A stretch of 64,000 nt of DNA from Haematobacter genomosp. 1 (GCF_002196855.1 NZ_NIPW01000005.1:186001-250000); one strand, 5' to 3'. Positions 17,462-25,699 are shown, numbered from the stretch's first letter. Notes: generated by a model from the letters alone, not told the origin. Translations and numbers: made by a program.

Positions 17462-18627
17462 GATGGCTGCTTCTCTCCCTCACGCTGCTCACCTCGCCCG
17501 CGGGAGCGGAAAGCCTTACGCTCACGATCCGGCCCGAGCCGAGACACAAGGACCTGATCGCCGGGGAAATGCTCCCCGTTACCATCCGCGCCGTCTATGA
17601 CCGCAAGGTGGCGAACGAGAAGCTGGAGATCGCACCCAGCGAGAGTTTCGACTGGATCCAGACTGCCCCCGACAGCTGGCGGCAGGAGATCATCGACGGG
17701 CTGCCATGGCAGGTGATGGAGCGGCATCTGGCGCTTTTCCCCCGACGGCCGGGAGTGCTGCACTTCGGCCCGGTGTTTCACCACCTGACCATCATTGACG
17801 AAGCGAGCCAGCGCCAGCCGCGGGAGGTGAAGGCCCAGCCGGTGGAAATCCCCGTGGGCCCATTCCCGGCGGATCGCGGCTGGAAGCTTGCGGCAGAGCG
17901 GCTGACACTTCGACAGGAACTCTCCACCGATCCCGCACATCTGGCCGACGGCGAAACCGTCACGCGTCGCATCACCCTGACGGCGGAAGGCGCGCTGCCG
18001 GAGATGTTGCCGCCCCGGCCCGTGGTCTCGGAGAACTGGCTCATCACCTTCGCCGCGCCGGTCGAGCGCAAGCTGACCCTTACCGCCGAAGGTCCGGTGG
18101 CGGAGGTGGTCTGGACATGGCAGTTCCGCCCGGAAACCGGGGAGCCGGGGGTCATCGAACCCGTCACCATCCCCTATTTCGACAGCAACACCCGCCGGAT
18201 GGAGAGTGTGGAAATCCCGCCTCTCTCCATTGGTTATGCCAGTTTCGCAGCGAACCGGGCGACGACGGGACGTTTCGGAATGTGGGAGGATGCACTCTCC
18301 GGCGCCGCGATCATCGCGGGCATGGGTGCTGGCACGGGGGTGATGCTTTGGCGCAGCGTGCCCGCCTCCGGGCGCGCAGGCTGGAAGCGGCTTCGGCGGC
18401 GCTGGTCGCCCCTGCCGCGACTTGCGCTCCGGCGTGCCGCCCGGTCGGGCGATCCCCTTGCGCTTCGCCGCGCGGCGGAGGCGTATCTGGATGGCCGAAC
18501 ATCGCCGGCGATAAGATCGCTGCTTGCGGGGCTGGATCGCAGGATCTACGGGCCCGAGCAACATGCGTTCCAACCCGGAGCCTTTGTCCGCGATCTGCGC
18601 CGGGCGGCTGGGCGGAGCGAGGTTTAG
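17455..18627 (+). CDS. BatD-like membrane protein closing the MoxR module
   Basis: A 390-residue protein with a signal peptide (WLLLSLTLLTSPAGA), a large beta-rich periplasmic region with two immunoglobulin-like parts (about 20-120 and 140-260, the latter opening LRQELSTDPAHLADGETVTR), one transmembrane helix (LSGAAIIAGMGAGTGVMLW) and a basic cytoplasmic tail. This is the architecture of BatD / oxygen-tolerance proteins, although the tail is short. The start is ATG at 17455, overlapping the upstream stop by 7 bases. It is the last gene of the operon; the next gene is convergent. Confidence 0.72.
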   Translation: MVRWLLLSLTLLTSPAGAESLTLTIRPEPRHKDLIAGEMLPVTIRAVYDRKVANEKLEIAPSESFDWIQTAPDSWRQEIIDGLPWQVMERHLALFPRRPGVLHFGPVFHHLTIIDEASQRQPREVKAQPVEIPVGPFPADRGWKLAAERLTLRQELSTDPAHLADGETVTRRITLTAEGALPEMLPPRPVVSENWLITFAAPVERKLTLTAEGPVAEVVWTWQFRPETGEPGVIEPVTIPYFDSNTRRMESVEIPPLSIGYASFAANRATTGRFGMWEDALSGAAIIAGMGAGTGVMLWRSVPASGRAGWKRLRRRWSPLPRLALRRAARSGDPLALRRAAEAYLDGRTSPAIRSLLAGLDRRIYGPEQHAFQPGAFVRDLRRAAGRSEV

Positions 18628-18696
18628 CCGGGAGGGGGCGGCAATCGTCGTTCCCGCTTTGCCCGTGACATGAGGCCATGTCGTCGCATCGCGGTG

Positions 18697-19329
18697 CTAC
18701 TGTCGACGGAAACCCTCGATCTGCGTCGCGACGATCTGGTCGGCAAGGCGGTGACGGCTCTCCTGCGTCTCCTCCGGCAGCGGGCGATACCACACCGACA
18801 TCCAGTTCACCGCGCCGAGCATGGCCTTTGCCCCGACAGACACATCCATCGCGCGGAGGGAGCCATCCGCGATGCCCTCCTCCATGACCTGCCGGAACAA
18901 CCCTTCGAACCGGCGGCGCAGCGCGATCAGGGCGTCCAGCGTGCGGCGCTGGTCCGGTGTCGTGGCCGCCATCCTGTGCATGTGCACGCCCTGCACCACT
19001 ACCGCCTCGAAAGCCACGTTGGTCATCATCGCCATCGCATGGGCATGGAGCATCGCCGTCAACCGCTGCACCGCAGGGCCCGGCCCGGCCATCACCGGCT
19101 CCACAGCGCGGAACAGCCGTTCCATTCCCTCGCGATGCACATCGAAGAACAGGTCGGTCTTGGAGGAATAATAGTGATAAATCCGGCCTTTCGTCGCCCC
19201 GAGCCGTCGGGCCACATCGTCAATGCTGGTGGCGGCGAAACCCTGCTCCATGAAGCATTGCGCCGCCATTTCGAGGATCTCGATATTCCCCGCCCCGTCG
19301 TCTCTGTTGCGTGTGCGTGGCTGTGTCAT
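18697..19329 (-). CDS. TetR-family repressor of acyl-CoA genes
   Basis: A 210-residue TetR regulator. The HTH (about residues 10-57) includes EMAAQCFMEQGFAATSIDDV and ARRLGATKGRIYHYYSSKTD, and a helical ligand domain follows. The ATG at 19327-19329 was chosen because the extension upstream crosses the promoter region and lacks a ribosome site. It is divergent from a MaoC-SDR-thioesterase operon. The palindromic site in the intergenic gap recurs before the acyl-CoA ligase at 24104, so it probably controls both. The inducer is presumably an acyl-CoA. Confidence 0.88.
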   Translation of the reverse strand: MTQPRTRNRDDGAGNIEILEMAAQCFMEQGFAATSIDDVARRLGATKGRIYHYYSSKTDLFFDVHREGMERLFRAVEPVMAGPGPAVQRLTAMLHAHAMAMMTNVAFEAVVVQGVHMHRMAATTPDQRRTLDALIALRRRFEGLFRQVMEEGIADGSLRAMDVSVGAKAMLGAVNWMSVWYRPLPEETQESRHRLADQIVATQIEGFRRQ

Positions 19330-19388
19330 CCGGTCTCGGCCGCTCGTTTCTTTGACGATATTGACACTGGACAGCGAGAAAAGCAATC

Positions 19389-19407
19389 CATACTACTCCG
19401 TATGTTG
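19389..19407. promoter_or_regulatory. TetR operator candidate, site 1
   Basis: CATACTACTCCGTATGTTG contains inverted arms CATAC / GTATG around a 6-base spacer, between the divergent TetR and MaoC genes and just upstream of the MaoC ribosome site. Seventeen of nineteen bases match site 2 at 24016-24034. A TTGACA at 19361-19366 lies upstream. Confidence 0.7.
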
Positions 19408-19421
19408 TAAAGGAGAGAGCG

Positions 19422-19856
19422 ATGCAGCAGGCTACGGACCGGGTGAGCGACTGGCTTCTCGTCGATCAGGGGCTCGTTGATCGCTTTGCCGATGTCATCG
19501 GCGACCATCAATACATCCACGTCGATCCCGAACGCGCCGCCCGCGAGGGTGGGTTCGGCGGCACCATAGCACATGGATTTCTCGTTATCTCCCTCCTGAC
19601 CCAGTTGCAGCAGAGCGCCATGCCGCCCGGCTGCGGGGTAGAGGTGAATTACGGTTTCGAGAAGGTCCGCTTCGTCGCACCCGTCAGGGTCGGCAGCCGG
19701 ATCCGCGCGCGCTTTACGCCTGTTTCGTCGCAGGCACGCGGAAGCGGGCGGCTCGACACCTATGGCGTGACCGTGGAGGTGGAAGGCCAGCAGAAGCCGG
19801 CGGCGGTGGCGGAATGGCATATACTGAAGGCGCAGGCGGAGGAGAAAGCACAATGA
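19422..19856 (+). CDS. MaoC-like (R)-specific enoyl-CoA hydratase
   Basis: Hot-dog fold hydratase of 144 residues. The MaoC/hydratase-2 motif is clear in FADVIGDHQYIHVDPERAA (about residues 22-40), with the catalytic aspartate and histidine, followed by GGTIAHGFLVISLL. Such enzymes hydrate enoyl-CoA to (R)-3-hydroxyacyl-CoA. The start follows AAGGAGAGAGCG. Its stop overlaps the downstream SDR (ATGA), which resembles the dehydrogenase part of multifunctional enzyme 2. The pair would perform hydration and oxidation of one acyl-CoA substrate. Confidence 0.88.
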   Translation: MQQATDRVSDWLLVDQGLVDRFADVIGDHQYIHVDPERAAREGGFGGTIAHGFLVISLLTQLQQSAMPPGCGVEVNYGFEKVRFVAPVRVGSRIRARFTPVSSQARGSGRLDTYGVTVEVEGQQKPAAVAEWHILKAQAEEKAQ

Positions 19857-20767
19857 CCATCAGCTACGACGGGCGCGTCGCCATCGTCACGGGAGCAGGC
19901 GGCGGGCTGGGGCGTGCCTATGCGCTGGAACTGGCGCGTCGGGGGGCAAAGGTGGTCGTCAACGACTTCGGCGGCGCGCGGGATGGCCGTGGCGGCTCCA
20001 CTGCCGCGGCGGAAGCCGTCGTGGCGGAGATCGAAGCGCAGGGCGGGAAAGCCTTGGCGGACGGCGGAAACGTCACCGACTTTTCGCAGATGGAGGCGCT
20101 GGCCTCCCGCACGCGCGAGACCTTTGGGCGGATCGACGTGCTCATCAACAACGCGGGCATCCTGCGCGACAGGACTTTCGCCAAGATGACGATGGAAGAC
20201 TTCCGCGCAGTGGTGGAGGTACATCTCATCGGTTCGGCCAATGCGACGAAGGCGGTATGGGAGACGATGCGCCAGCAGGGCTATGGGCGTATCCTGATGA
20301 CATCCTCCACGTCCGGCGTTTATGGCAACTTCGGTCAGGCCAACTATGGCGCGGCCAAGGCCGGGCTGATCGGGCTCATGAACGTGCTGCATTTCGAGGG
20401 GCAGAAGTACGGCATCCACGTCAACGCGGTCCTACCCACAGCCGCCACGCGCATGACCGGCGACATGATGGAGGAGGAGACGCTCGCCCATCTCTCACCC
20501 GACAACGTTGTCCCCGCCGCGCTCTATCTCACCAGCGAGGGCGCGCCGAGTCGCACGGCGCTGCTGGCCGGGGCGGGTACGGTCGCACGGCTCGCCATTG
20601 TAGAGAACGAGGGCATCTATCTGCCCGAAGGCGCACGCACCCCGGAGGCGGTTGCGGAAGCATTCGGCACGCTCGCGAAACTGGATGGGTTCATGGAAAC
20701 GCAGAACGGGCTGGACCATGTGGAGCGGATCGTTGCCCGCGCGCGCGATGCAGAACGGGCGGTCTGA
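19853..20767 (+). CDS. Short-chain dehydrogenase, (3R)-hydroxyacyl-CoA dehydrogenase-like
   Basis: An SDR of 304 residues. The cofactor motif is TGAGGGLG (13-20), NNAG is near 99-102, and the catalytic Ser is near 152 and Tyr-Lys near 165/169 in SSTSGVYGNFGQANYGAAKA. The insertion VVNDFGGARDGRGGST after the second strand is typical of the dehydrogenase domain of peroxisomal multifunctional enzyme type 2, which uses NAD to oxidise (3R)-hydroxyacyl-CoA. The genomic pairing with a MaoC hydratase supports this. The longer C-terminus also agrees with that group. Confidence 0.85.
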   Translation: MTISYDGRVAIVTGAGGGLGRAYALELARRGAKVVVNDFGGARDGRGGSTAAAEAVVAEIEAQGGKALADGGNVTDFSQMEALASRTRETFGRIDVLINNAGILRDRTFAKMTMEDFRAVVEVHLIGSANATKAVWETMRQQGYGRILMTSSTSGVYGNFGQANYGAAKAGLIGLMNVLHFEGQKYGIHVNAVLPTAATRMTGDMMEEETLAHLSPDNVVPAALYLTSEGAPSRTALLAGAGTVARLAIVENEGIYLPEGARTPEAVAEAFGTLAKLDGFMETQNGLDHVERIVARARDAERAV

Positions 20768-20769
20768 CC

Positions 20770-21228
20770 ATGCTTGACCGCGCCAGCCCACATCGCCGGG
20801 CCGATTACACCGCCTTCTACACCATGGAAACGCGCTGGCGCGACATGGACATCTACGGTCACATGAACAATGTGAGCTACATGGAGTGTTTCGACAGCGC
20901 AGTGAACCGCCCGCTGATCGCCTCCGGGGCGCTCGATCTTGCGGGCGGGACCGGGCCCATCGGAATCGTCGCCCAGCAGTGGATGCACTACTTCGCCGAG
21001 GTGACCTACCCGGAGCGGGTGGAGGTGGGTCTGCGCATCGTCCGTATCGGCTCCAGCAGCCTGACATGGAGCTTTGCGCTCTTCCGGGAGGGAGGGGAGA
21101 CAGCTGCGGCACAGGGTGGATATGTGCATGTCTATATCGACCGCACAACCCGTCGCCCTGTCCCGCTGACCCCCGCGCATCTGGAGATGGCGCATGGACT
21201 GACGCCTCCGTCCGGCGCGGTGATCTGA
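20770..21228 (+). CDS. 4HBT-type acyl-CoA thioesterase
   Basis: Hot-dog thioesterase of 152 residues. The 4HBT signature is ETRWRDMDIYGHMNNVSYME (about residues 20-40), in which the Asp and the GHMNN turn form the active site. YVHVYIDRTTRRPVPLT near the C-terminus is common in the YbgC/FcbC group. It begins 2 bases after the SDR stop and ends the operon. It would release free acid from an acyl-CoA intermediate or act as an overflow valve for CoA. The next gene is a convergent second thioesterase. Confidence 0.85.
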   Translation: MLDRASPHRRADYTAFYTMETRWRDMDIYGHMNNVSYMECFDSAVNRPLIASGALDLAGGTGPIGIVAQQWMHYFAEVTYPERVEVGLRIVRIGSSSLTWSFALFREGGETAAAQGGYVHVYIDRTTRRPVPLTPAHLEMAHGLTPPSGAVI

Positions 21229-21336
21229 TCGAGGAAGCGGTACACCCGCTCCCGGCCGTGAGGCCTGCTCACATCCCGCGTTCTGGCTGGGCGCCCGACG
21301 CGAATTCCGGCGCATTCCGATCCGCCCTATGGCGCG

Positions 21337-21825
21337 CTAACGGGAAAGCCCGATCCGCCGCTCCAGCCAGTCCGGCCGGATAAGGTCGGCATGGTCGGCC
21401 CTGTCTTGCGCCACGATCGCCACGATATTCGCCGGGAACGGTTCCGCCCGTGGGCTGCCGGAGGCCCGCCCGACATGCATGAGCAGCTGCTCGCAAAGGG
21501 CAAGCTCCCGCCCATCCGCACCCCGCAACCGGAGAAAGACGTGCAGCCGCTTGTCATCCGCGGCGAGCAGGACCAGCTCCATTTCCAGCGGATCGCCCAG
21601 ATGACATTCCCGAAAGAATCCGATGCGACAGTCGAGCGTGTAGAGCGTGGCCCCGGTCCGCTCCCGATAGGGGGCATCGACGCCGATACGATCCATATAG
21701 GCCGTCACCGCATCCGAAAAGGCGATCCCATAGGCAAAGTCGCCCATGTGCCCGTTGTAATCCACCCACCCCTCCGGCACATGCCGGTTCAGCACGATCA
21801 GCCCATGGCGGGCGCCACTCTCCAT
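21337..21825 (-). CDS. 4HBT-type thioesterase, possibly carnitine-pathway-like
   Basis: A 162-residue hot-dog thioesterase with VPEGWVDYNGHMGDFAYGIA, where the usual GHMNN is GHMGD. The ATG at 21825 was chosen because GAGGAG stands 6 bases upstream; an in-frame ATG at 21846 would add seven residues. Thioesterases with DYNGHM near the N-terminus occur in carnitine/betainyl-CoA loci, which with the CaiC-like ligase nearby is suggestive but not proven. The gene is read toward the previous thioesterase. A short inverted-repeat element lies just upstream of it. Confidence 0.75.
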   Translation of the reverse strand: MESGARHGLIVLNRHVPEGWVDYNGHMGDFAYGIAFSDAVTAYMDRIGVDAPYRERTGATLYTLDCRIGFFRECHLGDPLEMELVLLAADDKRLHVFLRLRGADGRELALCEQLLMHVGRASGSPRAEPFPANIVAIVAQDRADHADLIRPDWLERRIGLSR

Positions 21826-21865
21826 CCGCTTCTCCTCCTCACTCATCCCGGCAACGCCCCCCTGA

Positions 21866-22024
21866 CAGGCTGCTGAAAACGCATTCCGCGGCTGCCTTGG
21901 ACCGGAGATTTTCCCCACATTGTTGAGATGCGCCCCGGAAACCGCAAGTTGTGGCGCGGGGCCGGGGTGACTTTCTGATTTTCAACACAAGCCCGAGCAG
22001 GCGGCCGACTTTTACAGCAGCCTG
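21866..22024. mobile_element. Short inverted-repeat element (MITE-like), copy 1
   Basis: A 159-bp segment bounded by CAGGCTGCTGAAAA on the left and the near-complement TTTTACAGCAGCCTG on the right. The flanking tetramers are CTGA and CTAA. It shares its ends and length with the copy at 42718-42874; the interiors are only partly alike (shared TGTGTTGA and TTTCCGG blocks when this copy is reversed). It contains no ORF of note and lies 23 bp behind the stop of the binding-protein gene at 22048. Confidence 0.75.
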
Positions 22025-22047
22025 CTAAGAGGAGGACGCGCAAGGCG

Positions 22048-23244
22048 TTACTTCTTGACGAGCGGACAGTCACTTTGCTCCAACGGCTTGAAAGCCTCCT
22101 CGCCCGGTATCGTCCGCAGAATTTTGTAGTAATCCCAGCGTTCTGTCGACTCCTGTGGCGTCTTTACCTGTGCGAGATACATGTCATGGACAAGACGGCC
22201 ATCCTCCCGGAGATAGGCATTCCGCGCGAACATGTCGTCGATCTTCATGGTGCGAAGCTCCGACATGACCGCGGTGCCCCCGACGGTCTTTGCCGCCTCC
22301 GCCGCCTTCAGGTAGTTCAGCACCGCGGAATAGACGCCCGCCTGGACCATCGTGGGCATGCGTCCGCCCATCTGCTCGCCGAAGCGTCTGGACCATGCAC
22401 GGGTCTGATCGTCGAAGTCCCAGTAGAACCCGGTGGTGAGGGTCAGGCCCTGCGCCGTTTCCAGCCCCACGCCATCCACGTCCGTCAGGAACAACAGGAG
22501 CCCGGCGAGCTTCTGCCCGCCTGCGGTGATGCCGTATTCGCCCGCCTGCTTCATCGCGGTCATCGTGTCGCCGGAGGAATTCGCCAGCGCGATCACATCC
22601 GCGCCGGAGGCCTGTGCCTGCAGAAGGTAGGAGGAGAAGTCGGTCGTCTCTCGCGGGTGGCGCACGGCACCCACCACCTCGCCGCCGAGCGAACGCACTG
22701 CCTCGGACGTGTCGCGCTCCAGCGCGTGACCAAAGGTATAGTCGGCCGTGATGAAGAACCAGCTCTTGCCGCCCTCCTGCGTCATTGCCCTCCCGGTGCC
22801 ATTGGCAAGCGCATAGGTATCCCATGTCCAGAGCGCACTGGAGGGAGAGCACGCCTTGCCCGTCAGGTCCGACGATCCGGCGGTGGAGATCAGGAACGCC
22901 ACATCCGCCGCACGGGTCACATCCTGAACAGCCATGGCGACGGAAGACGTGGGCACGTCGATCACCGCCTTCACGTTCTGCTCGTCGATCCATCGGCGGG
23001 CGAGCGTGGCACCCACGTCGGGCTTGTTCTGGTGATCCCCCACGATCACCTCGACCTGCTCGCCCAGCAGCTTGCCGCCGAAATCCTCCACAGCCATCCG
23101 CGCGGCCACCGCCGAACCTTGCCCGGCAAGGTCGAAGTTCATGCCCGACATGTCCGTCAGCACGCCGAGCCGATATGGCTCCGCGGAAGCGGCAGACGCA
23201 AGGGTGGCAAGCGCCACGCCCGTCAACAGTGCCTTGAGTCTCAT
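22048..23244 (-). CDS. Branched-chain-type ABC substrate-binding protein, orphan
   Basis: A 398-residue periplasmic binding protein. The signal peptide is LLTGVALATLASAASA, and the type I fold of the LivJ/AmiC group is seen in LGVLTDMSGMNFDLAGQGSA, VIDVPTSSVAMAVQ, WFFITADYTFGHALERDTSE and FSSYLLQAQASGADVIALA. No HAAT-family permease or ATPase is nearby, so it must share membrane components encoded elsewhere or act as a sensor. It lies 23 bp downstream of the crotonase gene in the same direction and probably belongs to the TetR-controlled acyl-CoA locus. Confidence 0.85.
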   Translation of the reverse strand: MRLKALLTGVALATLASAASAEPYRLGVLTDMSGMNFDLAGQGSAVAARMAVEDFGGKLLGEQVEVIVGDHQNKPDVGATLARRWIDEQNVKAVIDVPTSSVAMAVQDVTRAADVAFLISTAGSSDLTGKACSPSSALWTWDTYALANGTGRAMTQEGGKSWFFITADYTFGHALERDTSEAVRSLGGEVVGAVRHPRETTDFSSYLLQAQASGADVIALANSSGDTMTAMKQAGEYGITAGGQKLAGLLLFLTDVDGVGLETAQGLTLTTGFYWDFDDQTRAWSRRFGEQMGGRMPTMVQAGVYSAVLNYLKAAEAAKTVGGTAVMSELRTMKIDDMFARNAYLREDGRLVHDMYLAQVKTPQESTERWDYYKILRTIPGEEAFKPLEQSDCPLVKK

Positions 23245-23267
23245 ACGTCCCTCCCCAACAGGTCGCG

Positions 23268-23999
23268 TCAGCCGGTTTCCTCCGACAGCAGACGCGACAG
23301 AAAGAATTGATCGGCCTCGAAACCCGAGGCCCAGTTCTTGCGGCAGTGGCTGTCCACCGTCCGCTTGGTCATGCGCAGGGCCATCGGGGGACAGGCGGCG
23401 ATACCCGCGGCCATCTCCCGCGCGACGGCGAGGGCACTCCCCGCCGGAACCGCGCGTTCACACAGGCCAAGCCGCTCCGCCTCGCAGGAGTCGATACGCG
23501 CGTCGGTAAAGAGCATGAGCTTCGCCCGCGCCGGCCCGACCAGCGCCGCCAGCAACGGCAACCCGCCCCAACCCAGCGTCATGCCGAGCCGCACTTCGGG
23601 GAAGCGGAAGTAACTCCCCTCCCCCATGACGCGGAAATCGGCCGCGAGCGCGAGGATCGCACCGCCGCCGATGGCAGGCCCCTCCACCGCGGCGATGCAA
23701 ACCTGCGGCAGCCGCGCCCAGCGATCCACCATCCGGCCGCCAGCGGCCATCGCCTCCGAGCGCGCGACACTGCCCTCTCCCGGCTGCCAGAGCGCGGCAT
23801 CATCAAGATCGACACCTGCGGAGAACCGTTTCTCTGTCCCTGCAAGAATGACGACATGACATGTGGTATCGGCTGCCAGTTCCTCCGCCGCGCGGGTCAG
23901 ATCGAGGATGGTCTCATGGCTCAGCGCATTCGCCTTTGCGCCCCTGTCATAGCGGACCAGTGCCACACATTCTTCGCGCGTGATGGTAACGGACGGCAT
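23268..23999 (-). CDS. Enoyl-CoA hydratase/isomerase family protein
   Basis: A 243-residue crotonase. The oxyanion-hole segments are RFSAGVDLDDAALW (about 59-72) and PAIGGGAILALAADFRVM (about 108-125), followed by YFRFPEVRLGMTLGWGG. The position equivalent to one of the hydratase glutamates appears to be within FPEVRLG. Members hydrate, isomerise or hydrolyse enoyl-CoA. The ATG at 23997-23999 follows a GGGGGAA ribosome site. It is divergent from the acyl-CoA ligase, with the TetR operator candidate lying between the two starts. Confidence 0.82.
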   Translation of the reverse strand: MPSVTITREECVALVRYDRGAKANALSHETILDLTRAAEELAADTTCHVVILAGTEKRFSAGVDLDDAALWQPGEGSVARSEAMAAGGRMVDRWARLPQVCIAAVEGPAIGGGAILALAADFRVMGEGSYFRFPEVRLGMTLGWGGLPLLAALVGPARAKLMLFTDARIDSCEAERLGLCERAVPAGSALAVAREMAAGIAACPPMALRMTKRTVDSHCRKNWASGFEADQFFLSRLLSEETG

Positions 24000-24014
24000 G
24001 CCGTTCCCCCTTTG

Positions 24015-24032
24015 ACATACTACGCGGTATGT
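24015..24032. promoter_or_regulatory. TetR operator candidate, site 2
   Basis: A perfect 6-bp inverted repeat ACATAC / GTATGT with the spacer TACGCG, in the gap between the divergent crotonase and acyl-CoA ligase genes. Extended to 24034 it matches site 1 at 19389-19407 at 17 of 19 positions. It overlaps a TTGACA at 24012-24017, a position suited to repression. Confidence 0.75.
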
Positions 24033-24103
24033 TGCATGGTTCGGACGGCATTGCAAACGGCTTTTGCATGCCCATACGAACGGGCGCGTGGGAGGAGAAC
24101 GAA

Positions 24104-25699
24104 ATGGAACATCAGGACAAGGCGCTCGACCGGGAGCAGGCGGTATTGCGCAATCTGCTGGACCGGTATGTGGAGGACCGACCGGAGGCGCTTTTCGTGC
24201 ATTTCTGGCCCGATGTTCAGTGGTCCTACCGCATGACATGGGAGAAGGTCCGTCAGCGCGCCGCGACGCTGCATGCGCATGGCGTCCGCCGGGGCAGCCA
24301 TGTTCTGTGCTTCATGGGCAACGGGCCTGACCTGCTCGTCACCTGGTTCGCGATCAACTACCTTTGCGCTGTCTATATTCCCTTGAATACAGCTTCTCGC
24401 GGCAGGCCGCTCGAACATATCCTGAGCGATGCGGACGCCCCGCTCATGGTAGCGGAAGCGGGGCTGCTGGACCGGCTGGCCGATGTCGCGCCGGGCAAGC
24501 TGCGTAAGGTGCTTGCGGTCGGCGCAGGCGAAATTCCGGCGCATGCCGATATCGAGATCCTGCCACTTCACGAGGTTGATCACGTCGATCCCGCGATCTT
24601 CGCGCTAGAAACGCCGATCGAGCCGTGGGACACTCTGGCGATCATGTACACCTCCGGCACCACCGGAAATCCCAAGGGCGTCGTGACCTCCTATGCGCAG
24701 CTCTATACGATGGGGCCGGATGCGTTCGAGGTGGCGCCGGATGATCGCTGCCTCATCTGTGGACCTATTTTCCACTGTGGTTCAACACTTTACGTTTACG
24801 CGCAACTGGCGCGCGGACTGTCCATCGGCATGATGCGGGAGTTCAAGACGCGGGAGTTCTGGTCAGCCGTACGGGGCACAGGATCGACCTATTGCCTCCT
24901 GCTGGGCGTGATGGCGAGCTTCCTGCTGAAAGAGCCCAGCCAGCCCGATGATCGGGACCACCCGCTTCGCCGCGCCTTCATCACCCCCTTCGGGGAGGAC
25001 GGGCCGCTCTTTGCCGAGCGGTTCGGAGTAGAAGCCTGGACGATATACAACATGACGGAGATCGCCAGTCCGTTGCACGCGGGCCCCCTGCGGGGAAGCG
25101 CCGGCCTGAAGGGTATTGCCGGGCGACCGCGCCCCTGGTTCGATCTGCGGATCGTGGACGCCAACGATATCGAGGTGCCGGAGGGTGCCACGGGGGAACT
25201 CATCATCCGCTCAAGCCGCCCCTGGGCACTGATGAAGGGCTATCACAACGCTCCTGCCGCAACCGTGGAGGCAATGCGGAACGGCTGGTTCCACACCGGC
25301 GACGGCTTCCGGCGCGATGCCGCGGGGCAATTCTTTTTCGTGGACCGGCTGAAGGACGTGATCCGGCGGCGGGGGGAGAACATCTCCTCATTCGCTCTGG
25401 AAGCGGAGGTGACCGCCCATCCCGATGTGCGGGAATGCGCCGCAGTCGCCGTGCCGAGCGCCTTCAGCGAGGATGAGGTGCTGATCGTGGTCACGCCGGT
25501 CGCCAGTCGGATAATCGACGCAGAGGCGCTGGTGGCTTATCTCGCGGCGCAACTGCCGAAATTCATGGTGCCCCGCTACGTAAGGGTAATGGACGACCTG
25601 CCCAAGACGGCGAGCGGCAAGATCCAGAAGCATATCCTCCGAACCGACGGCGTGACCGGCGATACGTTCGACCGGGAGCAGGTAGCCGCCCGGACATGA
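24104..25699 (+). CDS. AMP-forming acyl-CoA ligase, CaiC-like
   Basis: ANL-family ligase of 531 residues. The P-loop is YTSGTTGNPKG (about residues 183-193), motif YNMTE and the adenine-site segment are near 320, and WFHTGDGFRRDAAGQFFFVD plus DRLKDVIRRRGENIS form the hinge. The C-terminal catalytic lysine is in KTASGKIQK. It activates a carboxylic acid to acyl-CoA via acyl-AMP. The layout recalls crotonobetaine/carnitine-CoA ligases, but the substrate cannot be read from sequence. The ATG at 24104 follows GGAGGAG; the ATG at 24029 lies inside the TetR operator. Confidence 0.85.
   Translation: MEHQDKALDREQAVLRNLLDRYVEDRPEALFVHFWPDVQWSYRMTWEKVRQRAATLHAHGVRRGSHVLCFMGNGPDLLVTWFAINYLCAVYIPLNTASRGRPLEHILSDADAPLMVAEAGLLDRLADVAPGKLRKVLAVGAGEIPAHADIEILPLHEVDHVDPAIFALETPIEPWDTLAIMYTSGTTGNPKGVVTSYAQLYTMGPDAFEVAPDDRCLICGPIFHCGSTLYVYAQLARGLSIGMMREFKTREFWSAVRGTGSTYCLLLGVMASFLLKEPSQPDDRDHPLRRAFITPFGEDGPLFAERFGVEAWTIYNMTEIASPLHAGPLRGSAGLKGIAGRPRPWFDLRIVDANDIEVPEGATGELIIRSSRPWALMKGYHNAPAATVEAMRNGWFHTGDGFRRDAAGQFFFVDRLKDVIRRRGENISSFALEAEVTAHPDVRECAAVAVPSAFSEDEVLIVVTPVASRIIDAEALVAYLAAQLPKFMVPRYVRVMDDLPKTASGKIQKHILRTDGVTGDTFDREQVAART

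Noticed and set aside
23268-23999. Calling this crotonase BadK to complete the cyclohexanecarboxylate pathway
   Set aside because: It lies 12 kb from the bad genes, under a different operator, and no BadK-specific feature was recognised.
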